From assembly GCF_023702715.1 (NCBI RefSeq), contig NZ_CP098480.1:2914001-2978000 (forward strand): DNA of 64,000 nt, written 5' to 3'. Both the position numbers and the translations under genes were made by a program. The notes under the pieces are model-generated. The model made no database searches, was not told where the DNA came from, and saw only the letters and a program-made list of their open reading frames with translations. Every line of letters starts with the position of its first letter. The first letter of the stretch is position 1. Of the stretch, positions 27,885 to 37,790 are shown piece after piece. This stretch comes from Acinetobacter sp. C32I. Its GTDB lineage: Bacteria > Pseudomonadota > Gammaproteobacteria > Pseudomonadales > Moraxellaceae.

Positions 27885-28000
27885 ATGATTATGCTTGTTA
27901 TGACTTCAGCCATTTCATAGGCTAGATCACATCTAGCGTCTCATGATCGATATAGCTTGTGTTCTGCAACAGTCAGGTTAATAGCAGAAATACGCATGCA

Positions 28001-28639
28001 TCAAGCCACATAACGTGTGGTTTTATGATTTAATAAAATGATTGAATTCAAAATAATGACACCAAAAATCGAGATCAAAATCAGCTTCCAGTCCACAAAC
28101 AACAATGAGGTTAATAAAATCACCACATCAATACCCATTTGCACTTTTCCTGCTGGAATTTTAAAGCGTTCCTGCAAATACAACGCCAGTAGGTTGATAC
28201 CACCCAAGCTCGAACGATGTCTAAATAGAATCAAAAAACTCACACCCATCAAGACATTGGCAAAAATCGTAGCGTAGATTGGATTGACATCGGAGAGATG
28301 AAAAAACTGTGGAATAATTTCAGTAAATCCTGCCAATAATGCAACGGCAATAAAAGTTTTCACCACCAGCGCGATGCCCATCTTTTTATAGGCAAAATAA
28401 TAAAATGGAATATTGATCAGGAAAAATAATACGCCGAACTTCAGATCGGTAATGTAGTGAATCAGCAAAGATAGACCTGCTGTCCCTCCCGTCATAATGC
28501 CTGCCTGCTGCAATAAAGTCATTGCAAAAGACAGAATGAATGTTCCGATCAACATTGCCAATGCATCTTCAATTTTAGAGTGCTGCTCAATCACAGGCAT
28601 GACTGGACTTACCAGAGATACATTTTGCTCGGTATTCAT
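28001..28639 (-). CDS. YitT family membrane protein
   Basis: About 212 residues with five to six hydrophobic helices and the GGTAGLSLLIHY segment typical of the YitT/DUF161 N-terminal part. ATG 28639 (MNTEQNVSL) is preferred to a TTG nine codons upstream. These are inner-membrane proteins of unknown transport role. Compared with Bacillus YitT the C-terminal soluble domain is absent. It stands alone between glmS and an Lrp-type gene. Confidence 0.8.
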   Translation of the reverse strand: MNTEQNVSLVSPVMPVIEQHSKIEDALAMLIGTFILSFAMTLLQQAGIMTGGTAGLSLLIHYITDLKFGVLFFLINIPFYYFAYKKMGIALVVKTFIAVALLAGFTEIIPQFFHLSDVNPIYATIFANVLMGVSFLILFRHRSSLGGINLLALYLQERFKIPAGKVQMGIDVVILLTSLLFVDWKLILISIFGVIILNSIILLNHKTTRYVA

Positions 28640-28861
28640 AACGGTACAACTCAAATAGGAGAACAACAGCTAAAGGGAGAGAGAGCTTTCAAAGAAAGAC
28701 ATGGCATATTTGATCATTTTTATTAAAATTTCGCAATTTATTCTTATATTTTTGCCATAAATGCAATTTATATTCAAAATAATCCATTTCGAATAGTCTA
28801 TGCACTTCGATCAGCCTTGCTCTAACTTTGTCTCAGATCAAACGACCATAAAATCCTATTT

Positions 28862-29326
28862 TTATTTAATCGCAATTCCGTTTTCTTTTAATTTTTCCAA
28901 CACAATTGAAGTATTGAGATTACTAACACCAAAGTTCTTGGAAGACAAAATCCCAATGAGTTTGACCATCTCATCCAGATTTTTAACTGCCACTTTAAGG
29001 GCAAAATCATAACTGCCTGTCAGTTTATGAATATCTTTCACAGCAGGTTCGTGCATCAAGAATTCAACAAAACGATCATGGGTTGCGTCACTATAGTTTT
29101 GCAGTTTCACTTCAATAATGCCCATGATCGGCGCAGGATCAGCACTCAATGCGATTTGGGCATAATAACCCGTGATAATTTTCTTCTGTTCAAGCTGAAC
29201 CCGACGACGTGAACATTGCGAGGTCGATAAGCCCACCAATTCAGCCAATTCCTGATTGGCCAAGCGTCCATTCATTTGTAAATGATGGATAATTTTTTGA
29301 TCAAAATCATCAAGTTCCACGGTCAT
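28862..29326 (-). CDS. Lrp/AsnC family transcriptional regulator
   Basis: A 154-residue regulator: AsnC-type HTH at about 5-55 (DQKIIHHLQMNGRLANQELAELVGLSTSQCSRR, in parts) and a C-terminal RAM ligand-binding domain from about 68. Proteins of this kind usually sense amino acids. There is no divergent target enzyme, as pncA lies 92 bp upstream on the same strand, so the target is open. Confidence 0.9.
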   Translation of the reverse strand: MTVELDDFDQKIIHHLQMNGRLANQELAELVGLSTSQCSRRRVQLEQKKIITGYYAQIALSADPAPIMGIIEVKLQNYSDATHDRFVEFLMHEPAVKDIHKLTGSYDFALKVAVKNLDEMVKLIGILSSKNFGVSNLNTSIVLEKLKENGIAIK

Positions 29327-29417
29327 AAAACGCTCAGCTTAGGTTTAAGGCATAATTGAACTGATGCTGATGCATCAGCCTGAGAAGTGTAACGCCTTTA
29401 GATCAAACAGCTCAAGC

Positions 29418-30062
29418 TTATGCCAAAATTGCAGCAGACTGAATCCGCTGAATCCCGTGTTCTGACATACTTTGCCATGCACTGTGTAATGAACCATTCA
29501 AATCAATCGCTTTACAGGCATCCTCAATCACATAGGTGTTAAAACCCATCTGCGCGGCATCCAAGGCTGTCCATGCCACACAAAAATCAGTGGCAATACC
29601 CACAATATAGACCGTATCAATTTGATGTTCTTGAAGATAGCCCTTTAATCCAGTCGGGGTTTTACGATCCGCTTCCATAAAGGCTGAATAGCTATCAATA
29701 TTAACGTGAAAGCCTTTTCGGATAATCAATTGTGCCGTTGGAATATCCAAAGCAGGATGAAATTCGGCATCCTGCGTCCCCTGTACACAATGCTTTGGCC
29801 ACAATACCTGCGTGCCATAAGCTAACTCAATGGTTTCAAAAGGCGCTTTATGTGCATGATTATCAGCGAAAGAAATATGTTGATCAGGATGCCAGTCTTG
29901 GGTCAGCACCACCGTTTCAAACTGATGTGCCAATTGATTAATCACAGGGATAATTTGATCGGCATCCGTGACTGCCAAGTTTCCACCCGGGGTAAACCCA
30001 TTTTGCACATCGACAACAATTAATGCGCTGTGTTTTGAATCGCTTTGCATCTCATTATTCAA
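29418..30062 (-). CDS. pncA: Nicotinamidase
   Basis: About 214 residues of the isochorismatase-like fold. It deaminates nicotinamide to nicotinate for NAD salvage. Seen: catalytic Asp in VVDVQNGF, metal-site residues in TQDWHPDQHISF, catalytic Lys in WPKHCVQGTQ, and the nucleophile Cys in GIATDFCVAWTALDA. Start uncertain: TTG at 30062 lies nine bases after AAGGAG; ATG at 30050 is the alternative, and a longer frame to 30113 is less likely. Confidence 0.9.
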   Translation of the reverse strand: MNNEMQSDSKHSALIVVDVQNGFTPGGNLAVTDADQIIPVINQLAHQFETVVLTQDWHPDQHISFADNHAHKAPFETIELAYGTQVLWPKHCVQGTQDAEFHPALDIPTAQLIIRKGFHVNIDSYSAFMEADRKTPTGLKGYLQEHQIDTVYIVGIATDFCVAWTALDAAQMGFNTYVIEDACKAIDLNGSLHSAWQSMSEHGIQRIQSAAILA

Positions 30063-30341
30063 CCTAGATTGCTCCTTGTACGATACGCTGCCTGGTTGTT
30101 TCTGACTAGCCAAACCGGCACAAACTTTTCATAAGATGAAAATCATTCAAGTAAAAGATGAATGAAAGTTTTCGGCTGTTTGACTAAAGCATATTGTTCT
30201 TATGCCGCCGATCAGTCATAATTTGCATAATTGTCATTCAATCGAATTCATTATTGAACGACGAATCAAAATACTGCAACCATCCAATATTTCGTTTCAA
30301 CTAATTCAATCTCGGATGGGAAAATAGGATAGTTTTTTAAA

Positions 30342-31235
30342 ATGACTCAGCTAGCACAGAATATTCAAGGCTCAATTGTCGCACTCGTCACCCCTATGTT
30401 TGAAGATGGTCGCGTAGATTGGAAGAGCCTTGAGAAGCTCGTTGAGTGGCACATCCAACAAGGTACACATAGTATTGTTGCTGTTGGCACAACGGGCGAA
30501 GCATCTACATTAAGCATGGAAGAGCACACACAAGTCATCAAAGAAGTGATTCGTGTAGCCAATAAACGTATTCCAATTATTGCGGGTACAGGTGCAAATT
30601 CGACTCACGAAGCAATTGAACTGACCAAAGCAGCCAAAGAACTCGGTGCAGATGCGGCATTGCTCGTGACGCCATATTATAATAAACCCACACAAGAAGG
30701 CTTATATCAACACTACAAAGCGATTGCTGAAGCAGTTGATATTCCACAAATTCTTTATAATGTTCCAGGTCGTACTGGCGTTGACATGCAAAACGAAACC
30801 GTGATTCGTCTTGCCGATGTTAAAAACATTGTTGGGATTAAAGATGCAACAGGTGATGTACCTCGTGGTCAAGCCCTCATCGAAGGTTTAAAAGATAAAA
30901 TTGCAGTTTACTCAGGCGATGATGAAACCGCTTGGGAACTGATTTTACTTGGCGCGAAAGGCAATATCTCGGTTACCGCCAATGTTGCACCAAAACAAAT
31001 GAGCGAAGTTTGTGAAGCAGCCTTAGCTGGCGATCAAGCCAAAGCACAAAGTTTGAATCAACAAATTGCAAATCTACACAATATTTTGTTTTGCGAATCA
31101 AACCCAATTCCTGTGAAATGGGCATTGCATGAGATGGGATACATTAGTACAGGTCTACGCCTGCCTTTAACCGCTCTCGCAGAACAATATCGTGAACCGC
31201 TCCGCACAGATTTAAAAACTGCGGGCATTATTTAA
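30342..31235 (+). CDS. dapA: 4-hydroxy-tetrahydrodipicolinate synthase
   Basis: A 297-residue aldolase-type enzyme condensing pyruvate with aspartate semialdehyde, the first committed step to diaminopimelate and lysine. Schiff-base lysine in VGIKDATGD, catalytic tyrosine in LYNVPGRTG, and the GTTGEASTLS motif are present. It begins the dapA-bamC-purC gene set known in gammaproteobacteria; spacing to the next gene is 12 bp. Confidence 0.96.
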   Translation: MTQLAQNIQGSIVALVTPMFEDGRVDWKSLEKLVEWHIQQGTHSIVAVGTTGEASTLSMEEHTQVIKEVIRVANKRIPIIAGTGANSTHEAIELTKAAKELGADAALLVTPYYNKPTQEGLYQHYKAIAEAVDIPQILYNVPGRTGVDMQNETVIRLADVKNIVGIKDATGDVPRGQALIEGLKDKIAVYSGDDETAWELILLGAKGNISVTANVAPKQMSEVCEAALAGDQAKAQSLNQQIANLHNILFCESNPIPVKWALHEMGYISTGLRLPLTALAEQYREPLRTDLKTAGII

Positions 31236-31247
31236 TACGAGCAATTT

Positions 31248-31853
31248 ATGATGCAATTACGTCTTGGTGTTGTCCTTGTCATTTCAGCTTTAAGTTTGGC
31301 TGGTTGTGGTCGTTTTGCCCTCAATAATCATTCTTTAGATTATAAAAAAGCGCAAGCGCTTGAACCACTCAAATTCCCTGAGAATGCAACGGTAAGACCA
31401 TTCACGCCATTGTATCCAGCACCAACGGTTGACCCACTTGCGATTCAACATGCGCCAACATTTGAAAACAAAACTGGCAACCGTTATGCATTGCCTCGTC
31501 CAGAGTCAATGAACGCTGCAAGCACTACCACTGAAGCGGCAGCAACGACTTTAGGTCGTCCACAATTGGTGATGGATGGGAATAAAAACCCGTTACTGAA
31601 AGTGGAAGGTCCAACAGCAACTGCTTGGCAGTATGCCTTTGCAACCGTGAGCAGCCTCAACTACAAAGTCATCTCTCAAGCAGATCATGGCTATGAAGCA
31701 ACAATTAAGGTGGGTGAGCAAAACTACCTGTTGAAGCTTTCTGCGGTTGGCTCAAGCAATACCATTGCCCTCTTCAAACTCGACACAACTTTTGCAGAAC
31801 CAGCGGTTGCAACTGAAGTGTTAGCCCAGATTTACCAAAATTGGCCAGCCTAG
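31248..31853 (+). CDS. bamC: BamC-like outer-membrane assembly lipoprotein (short form)
   Basis: A 201-residue lipoprotein with lipobox LSLAGC (Cys about residue 22). Its position between dapA and purC is that of bamC (nlpB) in E. coli and Pseudomonas. E. coli BamC has about 344 residues with two helix-grip domains; this protein is long enough for the unstructured N-terminal segment and only one such domain (about 115-200). It is probably an accessory part of the BAM complex; the assignment rests mainly on synteny and general layout. Confidence 0.7.
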   Translation: MMQLRLGVVLVISALSLAGCGRFALNNHSLDYKKAQALEPLKFPENATVRPFTPLYPAPTVDPLAIQHAPTFENKTGNRYALPRPESMNAASTTTEAAATTLGRPQLVMDGNKNPLLKVEGPTATAWQYAFATVSSLNYKVISQADHGYEATIKVGEQNYLLKLSAVGSSNTIALFKLDTTFAEPAVATEVLAQIYQNWPA

Positions 31854-31888
31854 TCGTTTACTAGGCATTTTTTTCAAAAGGTTCCCCC

Positions 31889-32608
31889 ATGTTAAAACAA
31901 ACCTTGCTCTATACTGGTAAAGCTAAATCTGTATACGAGACAGATAACGCTGATCACCTGATTTTAGTCTTTCGTGATGATGCTTCGGCATTCAATGGCG
32001 AAAAAATCGAGCAACTCGATCGTAAGGGCAAGGTCAACAACCGTTTTAACGCCTTCATCATGGAAAAATTAGCCGCTGCGGGTATCGAAACGCATTTTGA
32101 AAAATTGCTTTCTCCAACTGAAGTGCTGGTTAAAAAACTTCAGATGATTCCAGTTGAATGCGTCATTCGTAACTATGCAGCGGGTTCATTGTGCCGTCGT
32201 TTAGGTGTTGAAGAAGGTAAGGAATTAACTCCGCCAACATTTGAATTGTTCTTCAAAGATGATGCGCTTGGCGATCCAATGGTGAACGAATCTCAAGCGA
32301 TTGCTTTAGGTTGGGCAACTGCGGAACAACTTGAAAAAATGAAAGAACTCACTTACCAAGTGAATGATGTACTTAAAGCATTATTCGATGCAGGTAATAT
32401 GATTCTGGTTGATTTCAAACTTGAATTCGGTGTGTTCCATGACCGTATCGTATTGGGTGATGAATTCTCTCCAGACGGTTGCCGTTTATGGGATAAAGAC
32501 ACCAAGAAAAAATTGGATAAAGACCGCTTCCGCCAAGGTTTAGGCGGTGTGGTTGAAGCATACGAAGAAGTTGCTGCACGTTTAGGCATTAACTTAGACG
32601 ATATCTAA
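31889..32608 (+). CDS. purC: SAICAR synthetase (phosphoribosylaminoimidazole-succinocarboxamide synthase)
   Basis: A 239-residue purine biosynthesis enzyme. [14 protein letters not shown] at the N-terminus, [22 protein letters not shown] in parts, and LVDFKLEFG and [12 protein letters not shown] are diagnostic of PurC. It lies 35 bp after the BamC-like gene and is followed by a strong terminator. Confidence 0.97.
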   Translation: MLKQTLLYTGKAKSVYETDNADHLILVFRDDASAFNGEKIEQLDRKGKVNNRFNAFIMEKLAAAGIETHFEKLLSPTEVLVKKLQMIPVECVIRNYAAGSLCRRLGVEEGKELTPPTFELFFKDDALGDPMVNESQAIALGWATAEQLEKMKELTYQVNDVLKALFDAGNMILVDFKLEFGVFHDRIVLGDEFSPDGCRLWDKDTKKKLDKDRFRQGLGGVVEAYEEVAARLGINLDDI

Positions 32609-32634
32609 GCCTAGCTAAGCTGTTAGTTCTAAAC

Positions 32635-32666
32635 AAAAAACCAGTCCAATCGGGCTGGTTTTTTTA
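32635..32666 (+). terminator. purC terminator
   Basis: AAAAAACCAGTCC, 4-base loop, GGGCTGGTTTTTTT, 27 bp after the purC stop. Confidence 0.88.
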
Positions 32667-32851
32667 TTCTTTATTCAAAAATAAAGTGCTTCGTTTTAAA
32701 TCTCAATACCATATAAATCATCCACTTAAAAAGCATTCCATCAGCTTTGCAGCTTTAATTCTAACCTTATGTTTTTATATTGTTTTTGAAAATATTTTGA
32801 TGCTCCTACCATATTCACAAATGTTTACAAAACTTGAGTTAGAAGATCAAA

Positions 32852-35260
32852 ATGAATGCTCCCCTTGTAAAAACTTTTCCTTTCAGTCTAAGTAGTAGCC
32901 TGATTTTGCTGGCCCTGTATAGCAATGTACATGCCGCTGAGAACAATCCGGTAGAGCCAGAACAAGTCAAAACACTCGCCACCATTGTCGTCACCGGAAC
33001 TCGCGCCAACAATCGTTCGCAAACAGAGTCCCTACAACCCATTGATGTGATCAGTGCCAAAGAACTGACCGAACGCACTGGCTCCAATGAACTTGGTACA
33101 GCACTCTCTCGAATTATTCCTTCAATTAATTTTCCACGCCCAACCGTGGTGGATGGAACTGAACTGGTTCGCCCTGCCCAACTGAAAGGACTTGCACCAG
33201 ATCAGGTGCTGGTCTTGGTCAATGGAAAACGTCGCCATACAGGTGCCTTTATTAACCTTGGCGGAACCATTGGTCGTGGCTCTGCCCCAACCGATTTAAA
33301 TGCCATTCCGATCTCAGCGATTAGTCGTGTCGAAGTACTGCGTGAAGGCGCATCGGCTCGCTATGGTTCCGATGCGATTGCAGGCGTGATTAATATTATT
33401 TTGAAATCCAACCCGACACATGGCGAGGCTGGGATTAAATACGGGATTTATAACAAAGGAGATGGTGAACAGAAGCAATCTTTTGTTTCTGGTGGGACCA
33501 AACTGAATAATTATGGCTATGCGATCTTTTCAGGGGAATGGCAGGATAGCCAAGCCACCAATCGTGCAGGTGCTGACCTGCGTGATCCCAAATCAACCAC
33601 TTATGGACAGCGCACTTTCCGTTTTGGTGATCCAGATTCCGATGAAGTCAAAGCCGCAGTGAATCTGGGTTATGACCTCAGTGATCATGCCGAGCTGTAT
33701 TCTTTTGCGACCTATAGCCATCGTAATGCAGAAACTGCTGGATTCTATCGTTTAAGCAATGCCTCCAATAATATTCCTGCCCTGTTTCCCAATGGCTATC
33801 TGCCGATCATTCAGGGCCAACTCGATGATTTTGGCGCAGTTGCAGGGATCAAAGGCGATTGGTCTGCATGGCATTATGATGCCTCGGTGAATTATGGTTT
33901 AAATCGTTATGATGTCGACACCAAGACCATTAATGTCGATCTCTATAAAGACACCGCTACCACGCCTTTCGGCTTCCAAAATGGCACACTGAAAAATGCT
34001 CAAACGGTAGTGAATTTTGATGTTTCTCGAGAGTTTAACCTTGCAGCACTCGCCAGCCCACTGAATGTTGCCTTTGGTACGCAATATTTGAATCAGAAGT
34101 ATCAAATCCAAGCGGGTGATCCAGCGTCCTATTATAAAAGTGGCTCTTCTGGTTTAGCGGGCTTTCGCTCTGCCGATGCTGGTGAATGGTCACGCGACAG
34201 TTATGCGGCTTATCTGGACTTAGAGGCCAATTTAACTGAAAAACTCTCAGCATCTACAGCCTATCGCCATGAATATTACAATGATTTTGGTCATACCGAT
34301 AATGCTTCATTGTCTTTGCGCTATGCGATTCATCCAACTGTTGCGCTACGTGGCAGTGCCTCTACCGGTTTCCGAGCACCAAGTTTGGCTCAACAATATT
34401 TTGCGCAAACCTCCTCACAACTGGTCAATAGTCAATTGGTTGAGGCAGGCACCTTTCCAACCTCTTCGCAAGTTGCTCAATTGCTTGGTGCGGAACAACT
34501 TAAACCAGAGAAATCCAAGAACTATAGTATAGGTTTAGTACTGACCCCAACAGATCAACTGTATGTGACTTTGGATGCCTATCAAATTGATATTGATAAC
34601 CGGATTAGTCTGTCCTCCAATATCAATGCCAGCAGTGCGGCCGTGCGCCAGTACCTAAATTCAAAAGGAATCACCGACACCAACTTCAGCACGATTCGTT
34701 ATTTCAACAATGCCAGCGATACCCGCACGCGCGGTGTTGACTTAGTGGCAACCTATAAATGGACTGCATTACCTTATGGCGAACTAAATACCTCACTGGC
34801 CTACAACTACAATAAAAATAAAGTGACGCATGTGGATGGAAATCCAGCCATCTTAGATGCGTTGGGTATTAACCTCACGCGTCTGGATCGTCGAGAGCAA
34901 TACGGTTTATTGGCTGCCAGTACCCCTGAGCATAAATTCAGTTTGGCGAATGACTATAAGCTTGGAAACTTCACGGTGAATACCAATCTCACCCGCTATG
35001 GCAGCTTTAAAACCTTTAGTAATTCAGGTGAAGCCAAAGACCAAAAATTCTCAGCCAAGTGGTTACTCGATTTAGCGCTGTCTTACCAATATCAAAACTG
35101 GAACTTCACGGTCGGTGGCGACAATATTACCGATGTATATCCTGATAAAGATGTCTACGATATCAACCAACCCACAGGCGGCAGCTTACCTTATAGCCAG
35201 TTCTCGCCTTTTGGCTTTAATGGCGCGTTCTATTACGGCAAGATCAATTATCGTTGGTAG
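32852..35260 (+). CDS. TonB-dependent outer-membrane receptor
   Basis: An 802-residue receptor with a signal peptide (cleavage near VHA|AE), a TonB-box-like TIVVTGTR at about 48-55, a plug domain to about 185 (VLVLVNGKRRHTG, SAISRVEVLREGASARYGSDAIAGVINI in parts), and a 22-strand-type beta barrel ending in KINYRW with the C-terminal aromatic residue. It imports an unidentified ligand using TonB energy. By eye I see no Fur box in the 240 bp upstream, so an iron role is not supported. Its own terminator follows. Confidence 0.92.
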   Translation: MNAPLVKTFPFSLSSSLILLALYSNVHAAENNPVEPEQVKTLATIVVTGTRANNRSQTESLQPIDVISAKELTERTGSNELGTALSRIIPSINFPRPTVVDGTELVRPAQLKGLAPDQVLVLVNGKRRHTGAFINLGGTIGRGSAPTDLNAIPISAISRVEVLREGASARYGSDAIAGVINIILKSNPTHGEAGIKYGIYNKGDGEQKQSFVSGGTKLNNYGYAIFSGEWQDSQATNRAGADLRDPKSTTYGQRTFRFGDPDSDEVKAAVNLGYDLSDHAELYSFATYSHRNAETAGFYRLSNASNNIPALFPNGYLPIIQGQLDDFGAVAGIKGDWSAWHYDASVNYGLNRYDVDTKTINVDLYKDTATTPFGFQNGTLKNAQTVVNFDVSREFNLAALASPLNVAFGTQYLNQKYQIQAGDPASYYKSGSSGLAGFRSADAGEWSRDSYAAYLDLEANLTEKLSASTAYRHEYYNDFGHTDNASLSLRYAIHPTVALRGSASTGFRAPSLAQQYFAQTSSQLVNSQLVEAGTFPTSSQVAQLLGAEQLKPEKSKNYSIGLVLTPTDQLYVTLDAYQIDIDNRISLSSNINASSAAVRQYLNSKGITDTNFSTIRYFNNASDTRTRGVDLVATYKWTALPYGELNTSLAYNYNKNKVTHVDGNPAILDALGINLTRLDRREQYGLLAASTPEHKFSLANDYKLGNFTVNTNLTRYGSFKTFSNSGEAKDQKFSAKWLLDLALSYQYQNWNFTVGGDNITDVYPDKDVYDINQPTGGSLPYSQFSPFGFNGAFYYGKINYRW

Positions 35261-35264
35261 TAAT

Positions 35265-35294
35265 CAAAAACCGAGCCATCTGGCTCGGTTTTTG
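35265..35294 (+). terminator. Terminator of the TonB receptor gene
   Basis: CAAAAACCGAGCC, ATCT loop, GGCTCGGTTTTTG: a perfect stem. Almost the same sequence recurs at 35876-35901. Confidence 0.9.
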
Positions 35295-35427
35295 ATTTAT
35301 GATATTGAATCAATTAACTCTAAAAACCCATTAATAGGCATTCCACTATTAATCAAGTCGCTAAGCAGATCTTGAATATTTTGTAGAAACATGGGTATTC
35401 GATCTATCTTTGGCTTAAGTTTATAAA

Positions 35428-35853
35428 ATGATGATTAGATATCTTTCAATTTTGTTCTTATTGATATCAGGCATAGCTGGATATACCATCGATAAATTTG
35501 GACAGGATCTATGTCTTTCTGAATATATCGCTGTTGGTACTGTCACCTACTTTAAAGAGTTGCAGGGTGTGTCTGCAAATGATCCGTCCATGCTCAGCAT
35601 GTGTGGAATATTTTCCATTATTTTTTCAATCATTCTAATTTTAATAAAAAACAAATATTTATATTTAGCAGTTGTCTTGATTCTATTCATCCTAGAATTC
35701 ATATTCATGAATATGATGGAAACCGCTTCCTATACAGAAATCATCTATGACTCAATTACACAGTGTTCAAATCTTTCTGTACTGGGTTGGGTGCTCGGCC
35801 AACTAATCAGTTTCATCGGAAGTATTTGGTATATCTTTAAATACACAGAATAA
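35428..35853 (+). CDS. Membrane protein (hypothetical, 141 aa)
   Basis: A 141-residue protein with four hydrophobic segments (about 3-20, 48-68, 71-92, 115-137), and Cys and Thr/Ser-rich loops. The start is ATGATG at 35428 with only a weak upstream AAG. It lies between two near-identical terminator hairpins, so it is transcribed alone. I recognise no family; its AT-rich composition suggests accessory origin. Confidence 0.6.
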   Translation: MMIRYLSILFLLISGIAGYTIDKFGQDLCLSEYIAVGTVTYFKELQGVSANDPSMLSMCGIFSIIFSIILILIKNKYLYLAVVLILFILEFIFMNMMETASYTEIIYDSITQCSNLSVLGWVLGQLISFIGSIWYIFKYTE

Positions 35854-35875
35854 TATTGATACTTGGACTAAAAAT

Positions 35876-35901
35876 AAAACCGAGCCATCTGGCTCAGTTT
35901 T
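35876..35901. terminator. Bidirectional terminator
   Basis: AAAACCGAGCC, ATCT, GGCTCAGTTTT, between the membrane gene and the convergent amidohydrolase. It differs from the hairpin at 35265 by a G-to-A change that weakens one pair. Confidence 0.82.
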
Positions 35902-35905
35902 CAGT

Positions 35906-37645
35906 TTAATTCTGCGCGTTCTGATAAATCAGTTTGCCTTCTTTATAAGTAGCTAATACTTTAATGTTTTTAATCTCACGACTCGGTACAGTCAACGGGT
36001 TCTGATTCAGAATCACCAAATCAGCCAATTTACCTTGGCTTAAAGTACCCTTGGTTTGGTCCTCAAAGTACTGATACGCAGCCCAATCCGTCATCGACTT
36101 TAATGCCAGATATGGGCTAATGCGCTCATCTGCACCCAAGATATAATTGCTCCGTGTTACTCGGTTCACAGTCGCATCCAGCATCATCATACTGCTTGGT
36201 GGTACCACAGGTGCATCATGATGTTCGGTAAAGATCAGATGCTTTTTTAAAGCTGTTGCAGTTGGCGAAATATGGGCAGCTCGGGTTTCGCCTAGCGTTT
36301 GCTGACGATGCCAATCACCCCAATAAAAGGTATGCAACGAAAAGAAGGACGGAATAATATCTAAGGCTTTGAGCTGATCCAGCTGATCATCACGAATCGT
36401 TTGCGAATGGATTAATACGCTACGACGATCGGCTTTGCCTTGCTTCGCGGTCGCATCTTTTACCGCCCCGATAAATTGATCAATCGCGGCATCCCCATTG
36501 GCATGCGCAAGCACCTGCCAACCTTGCTTAAAGGCTAAATTGATATAGTCCTTGACCTGCTGATCATTACTCATGGCAGGATAGCCCTTATAGGTCTTAT
36601 CTTTACCTTCAGGTGGTACCAGATAAGGCTGGGTCAGCCAAGCGGTTTTGCCTTGGGGTGAGCCATCTAAACTGATTTTCACTCCACCAATCCGAAAATG
36701 ATGATCATACTGTCGCTGGCTGCCTTGCTTGAGCATATAGTCTTGGCTGGTGGTGATATCGGGATAAGAAACCACATCAATTGGCAGTCGATTCTGCTTG
36801 GCTAAAGCATGCCACATTTCAGTGGTGCCCTGGTCGGCCCGCCCTTCCTGTACCGTGGTAAAACCATTTTTTACATAGGTATCAATGCCTTTTTCTGCAA
36901 TTTGGAACATCACCGCAGGGGGGACATCTTTAAAAATTGAGCCAATTGCAGTAAATAAAGCAGACTCTTCTAATACGCCATTTGGAACATTTGAGCCTGC
37001 TTCACGGCGAATCACACCACCCGCTGGATTCAGGGTATTTTGATTAATCTTCAGTAACTCCAGTGCTTTGTGATTGACTGATGCTAAATGCCCTGATTGA
37101 TGCAAAATCATCACCGGTTGGTCTTGAGAGACCCGATCTAGATCGGTTGCCGTCGGATGACGCTGCTCATTCAGTTGTGCATCATCATAGCCATTCCCCA
37201 AAATCCAGCCGCCCATGGTTTTAATTACGGATGGATTTTGGACTTTCCAACTATTCAGCACATTCACCAAAGAGTTGATATCGGAGACCTGACCATCAGG
37301 CATGGGGTAGAGATTAGCTACCATTTGATGGAAACCGACCATATTCACATGACTATGCGCATCAATAAAACTCGGTAATAAGGTTTTATTGTTTAGATCA
37401 ATCGGCTGAACTTTTTTATCCGCCAAACGTTCAGCCTGCTGTTTTGAGCCTACAAAACGGATTTTTCCATCCTTTACCAACAGGGCTTCTGCATATTCAG
37501 GACTGTTGCCCGACATGGTTAGAATCGGGCCACCATAAAACAGTTGTTCTGTTGCAGTGACAGGCACTGCCGTGGTTGCACAGCCCACTACAGCCAGTGA
37601 AATAGAAGTAAATAAGGCACAGTATTTGAGATAAGTACGGTTCAT
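35906..37645 (-). CDS. Amidohydrolase family lipoprotein (YtcJ-like)
   Basis: A 579-residue protein with a lipobox (AVVGC, Cys about residue 22) and the amidohydrolase 3 layout: N-terminal beta sandwich, metal motif SFIDAHSHVN (HxH), a central TIM barrel, and a C-terminal KLADLVILNQNPL segment. Such enzymes hydrolyse C-N bonds, often in N-acyl amino acids or amides, but the substrate is not readable. The lipid anchor puts it in the envelope. Confidence 0.87.
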   Translation of the reverse strand: MNRTYLKYCALFTSISLAVVGCATTAVPVTATEQLFYGGPILTMSGNSPEYAEALLVKDGKIRFVGSKQQAERLADKKVQPIDLNNKTLLPSFIDAHSHVNMVGFHQMVANLYPMPDGQVSDINSLVNVLNSWKVQNPSVIKTMGGWILGNGYDDAQLNEQRHPTATDLDRVSQDQPVMILHQSGHLASVNHKALELLKINQNTLNPAGGVIRREAGSNVPNGVLEESALFTAIGSIFKDVPPAVMFQIAEKGIDTYVKNGFTTVQEGRADQGTTEMWHALAKQNRLPIDVVSYPDITTSQDYMLKQGSQRQYDHHFRIGGVKISLDGSPQGKTAWLTQPYLVPPEGKDKTYKGYPAMSNDQQVKDYINLAFKQGWQVLAHANGDAAIDQFIGAVKDATAKQGKADRRSVLIHSQTIRDDQLDQLKALDIIPSFFSLHTFYWGDWHRQQTLGETRAAHISPTATALKKHLIFTEHHDAPVVPPSSMMMLDATVNRVTRSNYILGADERISPYLALKSMTDWAAYQYFEDQTKGTLSQGKLADLVILNQNPLTVPSREIKNIKVLATYKEGKLIYQNAQN

Positions 37646-37790
37646 GCATTAAAACCCATATTTTTATTATGTCTTTTTTGATTAAAGCCGATTCTGTCCA
37701 CAATAGAAAGTATTCACGGATTATTTTTGTAATGTTTGATCAATTTTTTACTGTGCCGCAACATGACTTGGATGCGGCATAGCTCAGTGC

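Noticed and set aside
32686..32895. 69-codon frame before the TonB receptor
   Set aside because: Overlaps the receptor's signal-peptide coding region in another frame and has no ribosome site. The hydrophobic part comes from AT-rich promoter DNA.
35297..35392. 31-codon minus-strand frame next to the TonB receptor terminator
   Set aside because: It reads plausibly (MFLQNIQDLLSDLINSGM) and is open further upstream, but it begins in the promoter region of the plus-strand gene and lacks a ribosome site. It may be a gene remnant but cannot be supported.
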